A stretch of 10,744 nt of DNA from Planctomycetales bacterium. GTDB taxonomy: Bacteria; Planctomycetota; Planctomycetia; Pirellulales; Thermoguttaceae. The position numbers and the translations under genes are program-made. Below the pieces are notes generated by a model. The model was not told where the DNA came from. It saw only the letters and a list, made by a program, of their open reading frames with translations, and did not search any database. The stretch lies in NCBI GenBank assembly GCA_007127495.1, contig SKZG01000454.1, positions 1-10,744 on the forward strand, given 5' to 3'. How positions within the stretch are numbered: position 1 is the stretch's first letter; each line of letters begins with the position of its first letter. Shown piece by piece: positions 1-6,200 of the stretch.

Positions 1-626
1 ACTTCTGCCAGCGGCGCGAACTGGGCGTACTGAACATCGGCGCCGGCGGCACGATTACGGTGGACGGAACCGCCTTTCCCATGGCCCACCTGGACGGACT
101 GTACGTGGGGCGCGGCGCCCGCGACGTGGTGTTCACCAGCGACGATTCGGCGGCCCCGGCTCGGTTCTTCCTGGTCAGCTTCCCCGCCCACGCGGCACAC
201 CCGACGGCGCACATCCGAAAGGACGACGCCGCCCCCGTGGCGCTGGGCTCCGACGGCGGCGCCAATACGCGCACCATCTACAAGTACATCCACCCCGAGG
301 GCGTGAAGAGCTGCCAGCTTGTGATGGGCTTCACACAGCTTGCCGAAGGGTCGGTGTGGAACACCATGCCGCCCCACACGCACACGCGCCGAATGGAAAT
401 CTACCTGTACTTCGGCTTTCCGGAAGGCGAGCGGGTGTTCCACTTGATGGGCCGAGCCGGCGAAACCCGCCACCTCGTCGTGGCCGAGGGCCAGGCGGTC
501 CTCTCGCCAAGCTGGTCGCTGCACTCGGGTGTCGGCACCCGCGCCTATTCCTTCTGCTGGGGTATGGGCGGCGAGAACCAGGACTTCGGCGACATGGACG
601 CCATCGCAACCAAAGACCTCCGCTGA
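1..626 (+). CDS. kduI: 5-dehydro-4-deoxy-D-glucuronate isomerase, 5' end missing
   Basis: This is the C-terminal three quarters of the isomerase that converts 5-keto-4-deoxyuronate to 3-deoxy-D-glycero-2,5-hexodiulosonate in the cytosol during pectin or polyuronate catabolism. The frame is open from base 3 and runs to a TGA at 624-626, giving about 207 residues; the E. coli enzyme has 278, so roughly 70 N-terminal residues lie outside the window. Early residues [10 protein letters not shown] and TVDG match the family. The cupin metal site is visible as [15 protein letters not shown], with the first His codon at 375-377; the spacing H-x-H-x4-E and then a His 49 residues after the first (in SWSLHSG) equals that of the zinc ligands His196, His198, Glu203 and His245 in E. 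coli KduI. The ending [12 protein letters not shown] is also typical. It is followed after 11 bases by kduD, the next pathway step, so the two are probably co-transcribed. No odd residues are seen. Confidence 0.95.
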   Translation, partial: FCQRRELGVLNIGAGGTITVDGTAFPMAHLDGLYVGRGARDVVFTSDDSAAPARFFLVSFPAHAAHPTAHIRKDDAAPVALGSDGGANTRTIYKYIHPEGVKSCQLVMGFTQLAEGSVWNTMPPHTHTRRMEIYLYFGFPEGERVFHLMGRAGETRHLVVAEGQAVLSPSWSLHSGVGTRAYSFCWGMGGENQDFGDMDAIATKDLR

Positions 627-637
627 CCCACAGGCTT

Positions 638-1402
<765 letters not shown>

Positions 1403-1439
1403 ATGTGGGCGTCGATCGTAAGCCGGCGAATTGGCGGTT
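1403..1439. other. short convergent intergenic gap between kduD and dapB
   Basis: Only 37 bases separate the stop codons of the converging kduD and dapB genes. I see no hairpin with a T-run on either strand, so termination between the two units is either factor-dependent or occurs inside the opposing gene. Confidence 0.6.
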
Positions 1440-2225
1440 TCAAAGGACGTCGGCCATCGCGTAGGAACCGGGCGGTTTGCCGGCGAGGAATTTCGCGGCG
1501 GCCAGCGCGCCCAGGGCGTAGCAATCGCGACTGGAGGCGCGCACGGTCAGTTCGATCGTCTCGCCAAGCATCGCGAACACGATCGTGTGCTCGCCCGGAT
1601 GGTCGCCCGCCCGGATGGCGTGGTAGCCGATTTCGCCATGGGGCCGTTTGCCCGTATGGCCCTGGCGGCCGTGACGGTGCTCCGACTGCCCCATGATCGC
1701 CGCGATGAGTTCACCGAACTTCAACGCCGTCCCGCTCGGCGCGTCTTGCTTGAAGCGATGGTGGCGTTCGAGGATTTCCACGTCGGCGTCCTGTTGCCGG
1801 AGCGCCTCGGCGGCAACCTGGGCCAGTTTCATGGTGAGGTTTACGGCAAGGCTCATGTTCGGAGCGCGCAGCAGTGCGATGTGCTCCGACGCCTGCGCCA
1901 GCAACTGCTCCTGCCGATCGTCAAAACCCGTCGTCGCGACCACCAACGGGACCCCGCTTGCCAGGCACACGGGAAGAAACGCCTCCGTGCCCGCCGGAAG
2001 CGAGAAATCGATGGCCACGTCCGGTTCGCCGCCAACGGGTATGGCGTCGGTCAGTGGCAGGCCAAGCCGGCCGGTGCCGGCCAACTCGCCGGCATCGGCG
2101 CCCAGGCTGGGGTGGCCCGGCGCGTCGATAGCGGCCACGAGTTTCAGGCTCGGGTCCTCGGCGGCCAGTGCAATCAGCCGCCTGCCCATCCGGCCGGCGG
2201 CCCCGTAGATGACGATGTGTACCAT
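1440..2225 (-). CDS. dapB: 4-hydroxy-tetrahydrodipicolinate reductase
   Basis: A 261-residue cytosolic enzyme that reduces 4-hydroxy-tetrahydrodipicolinate to tetrahydrodipicolinate with NAD(P)H, in the diaminopimelate/lysine pathway. The N-terminal dinucleotide fold shows GAAGRMG (8-14). The middle has the ATTGF segment (98-101 region), and the family signature ERHHRFKQDAPSGTA (153-167) includes the active-site His155, His156 and Lys159 (equivalent to E. coli His159, His160 and Lys163) and the substrate-binding SGT. GEHTIVF and RASSR close the C-terminal domain. The start is the ATG at 2225, 13 bases after the thrC stop; an upstream extension of the frame would run into thrC and adds nothing conserved. 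There is no strong Shine-Dalgarno, and translational coupling to thrC is likely. The gene is second in a thrC-dapB unit, placing threonine and lysine branch enzymes under one promoter. Confidence 0.96.
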   Translation of the reverse strand: MVHIVIYGAAGRMGRRLIALAAEDPSLKLVAAIDAPGHPSLGADAGELAGTGRLGLPLTDAIPVGGEPDVAIDFSLPAGTEAFLPVCLASGVPLVVATTGFDDRQEQLLAQASEHIALLRAPNMSLAVNLTMKLAQVAAEALRQQDADVEILERHHRFKQDAPSGTALKFGELIAAIMGQSEHRHGRQGHTGKRPHGEIGYHAIRAGDHPGEHTIVFAMLGETIELTVRASSRDCYALGALAAAKFLAGKPPGSYAMADVL

Positions 2226-2238
2226 TTGCAAGAATCCA

Positions 2239-3645
2239 TTAGCTATACAGGCGAATCGCCTTGACAATTTCGTCCAGTTGGTTGGGCACCACAACGGCCC
2301 GATTGGCGAACGCGGCCCGGCGCACCCCGCGGCTGCCGAGCACCTCGTTGAATACCTTCTGGTCGGTCGTGTGGTACGCGACGGTGGCGGTCGGGTCCTT
2401 GAGCTGGTGGCCGGTGAGTATGCACACGACCCGCTCTTCGGGGTCGATAACGCCCTCTTCGACCAACTGCTTCGCGCCGGCCAGGCTGGCGGCGCTCGCC
2501 GGCTCGCAACCCAAGCCGCTCGCTCCCACGCGGGCCTTCGCGTCCAGGATTTCCTGATCGGTGACCTCGCGGACGACGCCGTCGCACCAGTCGAGTGCCC
2601 GGAGGCACTTCGTCAGGTTCACCGGACGATTGATTTCAATGGCACTGGCGATGGTCGAGGCGCGACGCCCGTCGGTGTCCATGGCGGTGTAGAACCGGCC
2701 GACGGTGTCGCGGTCGGGCCGGCCGCCGTTCCATCGCAAGCCATCTCGCTCCACGAGATCGAACAGGGTATTGGCGCCGGCGGCGTTGATGACGGCCAGG
2801 CGGGGAATGCGAGGAATCAGCCCGAGTTGGTGCAATTCGAAAAAGGCCTTGCCGAACGCGCTGGAGTTCCCCAGGTTCCCGCCTGGCACGACGACCCAAT
2901 CGGGCACCTGCCACCGCAGCGCTTCGAGAACGCGCAGCATGATGGTCTTTTGGCCCTCGAGCCTGAATGGGTTGACGCTGTTCACCAGGTAGATTCCCAA
3001 CTGCTGCGACACTTCCTTGACGCGAGCCATGGCGTCATCGAAGTCGCCGTTGATTTGTACGGTCAGCGCGCCGTAGTCGAGCGCTTGGGAAAGCTTCCCA
3101 TAGGAGATCTTGCCGGACCCGATGAAGATCACTGCCTTCATCAATCGTGTCACCGAGCAGTACAGCGCCAGCGACGCGCTGGTGTTGCCCGTCGAGGCGC
3201 ACGCGGCCCGGTCGGCGCCGACAAGCCGCGCGTGCGTAAACGCCGCCGCCATGCCGTTGTCTTTGAAGCTTCCGGAAGGGTTCATGCCCTCGTACTGGAG
3301 GTGGAGCCGCCCGCGGCGAATGCCGGCGTACTCGGCCGCGCCCTCCGACGGCAGCAACAGGGTCTGGCCTTCGCCCACCGTGACGCATCGCTCCACCGGC
3401 GCGAACGGCAGCAACTCGTGGAAACGCCATACCCCGCTGAAGGCGTGCGGGTTGCCTCGTTCCGACCACTTCGCCTCGAGGGTGGAAAGGGTGTCGGGGA
3501 CGGGCAAGCGGTCCCACTGGTAGATGACGTCGAGCAACTCCCCACATTGGGGGCATGCGACAAGCACCTCGTCGATTCCGAACGTGGCGGCGCAGTCCGG
3601 CGAAATGCACTGCTGATAGGCAAACTGGTCATTCAAGGGAATCAC
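2239..3645 (-). CDS. thrC: threonine synthase with N-terminal zinc ribbon
   Basis: A PLP enzyme of fold type II converting O-phospho-L-homoserine to threonine in the cytosol, about 468 residues. Counting from the GTG at 3645, an N-terminal ribbon holds Cys13, Cys18, Cys31 and Cys34 (CISPDC and CPQC), followed by a linker with YQWDRLPVP. The PLP lysine is Lys128 in [10 protein letters not shown], with the substrate/PLP loops [10 protein letters not shown] (151-160) and [11 protein letters not shown] (255-265). This layout is the long form of threonine synthase that carries a rubredoxin-like ribbon. The start is uncertain: the frame remains open to 3792 with an ATG at 3711, but that ATG falls inside a probable -10 element and the extension overlaps a motif also found in another operon's leader. 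The GTG at 3645 or the TTG at 3636 therefore fits better, though neither has a clear Shine-Dalgarno. It is the first gene of the thrC-dapB unit. Confidence 0.93.
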   Translation of the reverse strand: MIPLNDQFAYQQCISPDCAATFGIDEVLVACPQCGELLDVIYQWDRLPVPDTLSTLEAKWSERGNPHAFSGVWRFHELLPFAPVERCVTVGEGQTLLLPSEGAAEYAGIRRGRLHLQYEGMNPSGSFKDNGMAAAFTHARLVGADRAACASTGNTSASLALYCSVTRLMKAVIFIGSGKISYGKLSQALDYGALTVQINGDFDDAMARVKEVSQQLGIYLVNSVNPFRLEGQKTIMLRVLEALRWQVPDWVVVPGGNLGNSSAFGKAFFELHQLGLIPRIPRLAVINAAGANTLFDLVERDGLRWNGGRPDRDTVGRFYTAMDTDGRRASTIASAIEINRPVNLTKCLRALDWCDGVVREVTDQEILDAKARVGASGLGCEPASAASLAGAKQLVEEGVIDPEERVVCILTGHQLKDPTATVAYHTTDQKVFNEVLGSRGVRRAAFANRAVVVPNQLDEIVKAIRLYS

Positions 3646-3680
3646 GCACTGATTGGACGAAAAATGGGCCGGTTCCCGGT

Positions 3681-3705
3681 CGGCCCGTGAACGGTTACCG
3701 GCGGA
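3681..3705 (-). repeat. leader/operator motif shared with the ACT operon (copy 1)
   Basis: These 25 bases match 22 of 25 positions at 10676-10700. The core TGAACGGTTACC on the plus strand (3688-3699) is identical in both copies. In both places it lies directly downstream of the -10 hexamer of a minus-strand operon, where transcription would begin. I infer a common regulatory element or a dispersed repeat; no protein is known to bind it. Confidence 0.55.
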
Positions 3706-3706
3706 A

Positions 3707-3735
3707 AGCATACCACGCGAATGTCCAGTATGTAA
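3707..3735 (-). promoter_or_regulatory. candidate sigma-70 promoter for thrC-dapB
   Basis: On the minus strand a -10-like TATGCT (3707-3712, 4 of 6 consensus bases) sits upstream of the shared leader motif, as the perfect -10 of the ACT operon does. The -35 is poor: TTACAT at a 17-base spacer, or GTTACA (4 of 6) at 18. The positional parallel with the ACT promoter is the main support. Confidence 0.35.
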
Positions 3736-3779
3736 CCCCAGCCGAGCCGATACTCGCCGCGTGCCGTTCTTGCGCTTTT

Positions 3780-3838
3780 GTAGGATGGACATTCTTGTCC
3801 GTCTTCGCTTTGACGGGCTCGAAAGCCCATCCCTACGG
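3780..3838. repeat. cloverleaf-like palindromic intergenic element
   Basis: An outer stem pairs GTAGGATGG (3780-3788) with CCATCCCTAC (3827-3836), leaving one bulged C. Inside are three further potential hairpins: GGACA-TTCT-TGTCC (3787-3800), CCGTC/GACGG (3799-3803 with 3812-3816) and GGGCT-CGAA-AGCCC (3815-3828). Neighbouring arms share bases, so alternative folds compete. The element is non-coding and lies between divergent promoters. Its opening TTTTGTAG, then hairpin, then GTC resembles 6041-6070, which suggests a dispersed family of elements in this genome. It does not match a tRNA. Confidence 0.6.
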
Positions 3839-3953
3839 AAAACGCAGTTTTAGGCCGCGGCGAGCCGAATTGGCAGTCGCACAGTAGCCCCCACGGGTGG
3901 TTTGTCGCCGGCTTTTTCGACGCGGTCCGCTACCTCGGCGGTTCGTGCCGTTG
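3839..3953. other. intergenic stretch without a recognisable feature
   Basis: Between the palindromic element and the tandem repeat I see no gene, terminator or promoter. A minus-strand frame crosses it but continues as an antisense shadow into the dksA-like gene. Confidence 0.5.
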
Positions 3954-3982
3954 GCGGGCTCGTTGCGGGCTCGTTGCGGGCC
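3954..3982. repeat. 11-bp tandem repeat abutting a -35 box
   Basis: The unit GCGGGCTCGTT occurs twice exactly (3954-3964 and 3965-3975), then a third partial copy, GCGGGCC, runs to 3982. The array ends one base before the -35 hexamer of the dksA-like promoter. A period of 11 bp is about one helical turn, so the copies present the same DNA face. It may be a binding array for an activator or repressor, or simply replication slippage. Confidence 0.7.
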
Positions 3983-3983
3983 T

Positions 3984-4012
3984 TTGACTTTGGCAGCAAC
4001 GCCGAATATAAT
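3984..4012 (+). promoter_or_regulatory. near-consensus sigma-70 promoter for the dksA-like/lspA/exchanger unit
   Basis: TTGACT (3984-3989, 5 of 6) is followed by a 17-base spacer and a perfect TATAAT (4007-4012). The predicted start of transcription is near 4019, giving a leader of about 55 bases before the ATG at 4075. The hexamers and spacing are read directly; use by the main sigma factor is inferred. Confidence 0.85.
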
Positions 4013-4061
4013 AAGGGGTTTGGGCATGTAGTGTCGGTATCATGGTAACGGTTTTTTTCCT

Positions 4062-4067
4062 GGAGAG
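4062..4067 (+). promoter_or_regulatory. ribosome binding site fixing the dksA-like start
   Basis: GGAGAG lies 7 bases before the ATG at 4075 and favours that start over an in-frame ATG at 4042, which would add 11 unconserved residues and leave the GGAGAG inside the gene. Confidence 0.8.
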
Positions 4068-4074
4068 AACCCAA

Positions 4075-4449
4075 ATGAAGAAAGATGACATGAAGCTCTA
4101 TCGCGCTCGCCTGCTGGCCCTGCGCGCCCGCCTGCGGGGCGACGTGAATCACATGGCCGAGGCAGCGCTGAGCAAGAATCGCATGGAAGGGAACGGCGAC
4201 CTGTCCAGTATGCCGATCCACATGGCCGATATCGGTAGCGACAACTTCGAGCAGGAGTTCACGCTGAGCCTCATGCAAAGCGAGGAGGACATCCTCGACA
4301 AGATCGAAGGCTCGCTGGAACGCATCGAGGAAGGCACGTACGGCACGTGCGACGAATGCGGAATCCGTATTCCGAAGACTCGGTTGAACGCCATCCCGTA
4401 CGCCGAGCTATGCGTGAAGTGCGCCGACCGCGTGGAACAAGGAAGCTGA
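4075..4449 (+). CDS. DksA/TraR-family C4 zinc-finger regulator
   Basis: A 124-residue small cytosolic protein. The N-terminal half (about 1-85) is strongly charged and helical, suiting the coiled coil that DksA-type factors insert into the RNA polymerase secondary channel. It contains HMADIGSDNFEQEFT (49-63), characteristic of the family. The C-terminal zinc finger has Cys92, Cys95, Cys113 and Cys116 (CDEC and CVKC) with the usual IPKTRLNAIPYAELC linker. It lacks the DxxDxA acidic tip expected of E. coli DksA, so a ppGpp-linked DksA role should not be assumed, and I give no symbol. It is preceded by a strong promoter and followed after 15 bases by lspA. Zinc binding follows from the four cysteines; the target promoters are unknown. 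Confidence 0.9.
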   Translation: MKKDDMKLYRARLLALRARLRGDVNHMAEAALSKNRMEGNGDLSSMPIHMADIGSDNFEQEFTLSLMQSEEDILDKIEGSLERIEEGTYGTCDECGIRIPKTRLNAIPYAELCVKCADRVEQGS

Positions 4450-4464
4450 CGCGGCTGCGATTCG

Positions 4465-5007
4465 ATGAAAACGGGCTTGCTGAGCCGCATCCTGGTATTC
4501 TGTGCGTTGGCCACAGTGGGCCTCGGGCTCGATCTGTGGACCAAGTCGTTGCTGTTCGATCGGCTCGGGATGCCCGGCCGGCAGTCTGTCGAGTGGATTG
4601 TGCCGGGTTTATTCGGGTTCCAAACCAGCCTCAATGAAGGGGCCCTTTTCGGGATCGGCCAAGGTTATGCCTGGCTGTTCGCGGCCCTTTCGATCCTGGC
4701 GGCCGGCGGGGTGCTGGTGTGGCTGTTCGTGTACCGCGCCGCCGAGGATTGGATGCTGGCCGTCGCTTTGGGCTGTGTCATGGCGGGGATTTTTGGGAAC
4801 TTGTACGACCGACTGGGCTTGCATGGCCTGACTTGGCCGGAAAACCACCCAGCGGCCGGCGAGCCGGTGTACGCCGTACGCGATTTCATTCTCGTGATGA
4901 TCGGTACGTGGCCCTGGCCCACCTTCAATATCGCTGACAGCCTGCTCGTGGTGGGCGCCGGGCTCCTGCTGGGGCACGCGGTCTTCTATTCCGAAAGCGC
5001 CCCATGA
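4465..5007 (+). CDS. lspA: lipoprotein signal peptidase (signal peptidase II)
   Basis: A 180-residue inner-membrane aspartyl protease that removes signal peptides from diacylglyceryl-modified prolipoproteins. Four hydrophobic segments are visible, at about 8-30, 66-90, 97-113 and 154-175. The conserved blocks are the N-terminal LDLWTKSL (22-30), FQTSLNEGALFGIGQG (52-67), AGIFGNLYDR (107-116) with catalytic Asp115, and FNIADS (154-159) with catalytic Asp158. Length is within the usual 150-190. The start is the ATG at 4465, giving a short basic N-terminus before the first membrane segment; its Shine-Dalgarno is weak, so coupling to the dksA-like gene is plausible. Its TGA overlaps the ATG of the next gene (ATGA at 5004-5007). 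Confidence 0.96.
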   Translation: MKTGLLSRILVFCALATVGLGLDLWTKSLLFDRLGMPGRQSVEWIVPGLFGFQTSLNEGALFGIGQGYAWLFAALSILAAGGVLVWLFVYRAAEDWMLAVALGCVMAGIFGNLYDRLGLHGLTWPENHPAAGEPVYAVRDFILVMIGTWPWPTFNIADSLLVVGAGLLLGHAVFYSESAP

Positions 5008-5969
5008 CCCTGGCCGTTGTCGCCGTTGTCGTCGGCCTGCTCGTGTTGGTGTTCAGCGCCGACCGATTTGTGGACGGATCAGCCGCCACGGCGCGCCATG
5101 CGGGTGTGCGGCCGTTGGTGATTGGCATGGTGGTTGTCGGGTTCGGCACCTCGGCGCCGGAAATGGTGGTCTCGGCCATTGCGGCCTTCCAGGGCAACCC
5201 GGGTTTGGCGTTGGGCAACGCCTATGGGTCGAACATCGCGAATATCGGTCTCATTCTCGGACTGACGGCCCTGGTGTGCCCGATCGCCGTTCACTCGCAG
5301 GTGCTACGCAGGGAGTTGCCCATCCTGACCTTGGTGACCCTGTTGGCCGCCTTGCAGCTTTACAACAGTCAGATTAGCCGGGCCGAAGGCTGGGTCCTGC
5401 TGGCGGTTTTTGCCGGGCTGATGACCTGGACCATCGTCCAGGGAGTTCGCCGACGAGACGATAGCTACAGCAGCCAGGTGGAGAAGGAGGCCGCAGCCTA
5501 TGTGATGCCCCTTCGGTGGGCCATATTTTGGCTCGTCAGCGGGTTAGTCCTACTGCTGCTCAGCTCGCGCATATTGGTGTGGGGTGCGGTCGAAATCGCC
5601 CATGCGCTCAACGTGAGCGACCTCGTGATCGGACTGTCCATCGTGGCCTTTGGCACGTCGTTGCCGGAACTGGCCTCGGCGCTGGCCGCGGTACGGAAAG
5701 GCGAGCACGACATCGCGCTGGGGAACGTCATCGGCTCGAATTTCTTCAATACCTTGGCCGTCGTCGGCATCGCCGGAGTTATCCATCCCATTGCGGTCGG
5801 GCCTGAGGTGCTCTCCCGCGATTGCCTGGTGATGGGCCTGTTGACCCTGTCCCTTTTTGTGGTCGGCTACGGTTTCGGCCGTCCGGGCCGTATCAATCGG
5901 TTGGAAGGGGCCGGCTTGCTGGCCTGCTACCTCGCGTACATCGGCTGGCTGGTTCGAAGCATAATGTGA
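5004..5969 (+). CDS. YrbG-like Na+/Ca2+ exchanger (CaCA superfamily)
   Basis: A 321-residue polytopic inner-membrane cation antiporter, similar in length to E. coli YrbG (325). The two inverted alpha-repeats that form the ion path are plain: repeat 1 has GFGTSAPE (46-53) and GNAYGSNIAN (71-80); repeat 2 has AFGTSLPE (215-222) and GNVIGSNFFN (240-249). The acidic residues Glu53 and Glu222 are the expected Ca2+ ligands. The repeats are joined by a hydrophilic loop at about 148-168 (RRRDDSYSSQVEKE), and around ten hydrophobic segments are seen. Translation is probably coupled to lspA through the ATGA overlap. The most likely role is Ca2+ or other cation export driven by Na+ or H+; the exact ions cannot be read from sequence. 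Confidence 0.92.
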   Translation: MTLAVVAVVVGLLVLVFSADRFVDGSAATARHAGVRPLVIGMVVVGFGTSAPEMVVSAIAAFQGNPGLALGNAYGSNIANIGLILGLTALVCPIAVHSQVLRRELPILTLVTLLAALQLYNSQISRAEGWVLLAVFAGLMTWTIVQGVRRRDDSYSSQVEKEAAAYVMPLRWAIFWLVSGLVLLLLSSRILVWGAVEIAHALNVSDLVIGLSIVAFGTSLPELASALAAVRKGEHDIALGNVIGSNFFNTLAVVGIAGVIHPIAVGPEVLSRDCLVMGLLTLSLFVVGYGFGRPGRINRLEGAGLLACYLAYIGWLVRSIM

Positions 5970-6011
5970 TCGCATCGCCCCCTTCGAGGTGGGTAAACGC
6001 TTATTTTTGTG

Positions 6012-6044
6012 GCCCTTCCGTTTCTAGGTGCAGGGCGCTTTTTT
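6012..6044 (+). terminator. possible intrinsic terminator after the exchanger gene
   Basis: GCCCT (6012-6016) can pair with AGGGC (6032-6036), and six T residues follow at 6039-6044. The stem is short and the 15-base loop is large, so efficiency is doubtful. The same bases form the left arm of a longer inverted repeat, so the two folds are mutually exclusive. Confidence 0.35.
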
Positions 6045-6050
6045 GTAGTA

Positions 6051-6067
6051 GGCACACGCCGTGTGCC
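6051..6067. repeat. perfect 7-bp-stem hairpin inside the MITE-like element
   Basis: GGCACAC (6051-6057) and GTGTGCC (6061-6067) pair perfectly around a GCC loop, followed by GTC. The preceding TTTTGTAG (6041-6048) and trailing GTC mirror the start of the palindromic element at 3780. A second small stem, CCCT/AGGG (6070-6073 with 6080-6083), follows. Confidence 0.6.
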
Positions 6068-6116
6068 GTCCCTGAAACAAGGGCTGTCTGCAGTGAGAAA
6101 CGGAAGAGCTATTTTT

Positions 6117-6157
6117 GTCTACCACCCCCTGGTACGCCGAGGCGACGGCGTGTAGAC
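6117..6157. promoter_or_regulatory. branched hairpin upstream of argC
   Basis: GTCTAC (6117-6122) pairs with GTAGAC (6152-6157), and ACGCCG (6134-6139) with CGGCGT (6146-6151) around an AGGCGA loop. The two stems are contiguous on the 3' side and separated by 11 bases on the 5' side. It ends 43 bases before the argC ATG. It could be a leader structure or an operator; no clear -35/-10 pair was found in 5970-6200, so the argC promoter is unassigned. Confidence 0.4.
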
Positions 6158-6200
6158 TGGACTCGTTCACGCGGGAGTATCCCATCCAAGAAGAAATCCA

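Larger units (their letters stand above)
6002..6118. mobile_element. MITE-like element with terminal inverted repeats and 9-bp direct repeats
   Basis: Two imperfect 22-bp inverted repeats (6012-6033 and 6088-6109, 18 of 22 matching) share the exact 11-bp core CTTCCGTTTCT / AGAAACGGAAG (6015-6025 and 6096-6106). They bound a 98-bp non-coding segment. Outside them the sequence TATTTTTGT occurs on both sides (6002-6010 and 6110-6118), as a target-site duplication would. No coding capacity exists. An inner perfect hairpin, GGCACAC-GCC-GTGTGCC, lies at 6051-6067. The pattern suits a miniature inverted-repeat element moved by a transposase encoded elsewhere; the AT-rich direct repeat could also be chance. 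Confidence 0.5.

Noticed and set aside
2209..3690. 493-codon plus-strand open frame opposite thrC
   Set aside because: It is antisense to a clear threonine synthase, has no recognisable domain, and arises from GC-rich codon use; the same applies to the long plus-strand frames at 8465-9385 and 9404-10561.
3780..3838. tRNA gene suggested by a cloverleaf-like fold
   Set aside because: Stem lengths, loop sequences and the overlap between arms do not match a tRNA; there is no T-loop GTTC motif or anticodon arm.
3850..4030. Minus-strand frame ending in a VGATVRLPI-like tail reminiscent of a histidine kinase C-terminus
   Set aside because: No other kinase motif (H, N, G1 or G2 boxes) is present, and the frame continues as an antisense shadow into the dksA-like gene and across its promoter; the resemblance is too short.
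5970..6200. ARG-box-like operator ahead of argC
   Set aside because: No TGAAT-type palindrome of the ArgR kind is present; the inverted repeats here have a different sequence and spacing.
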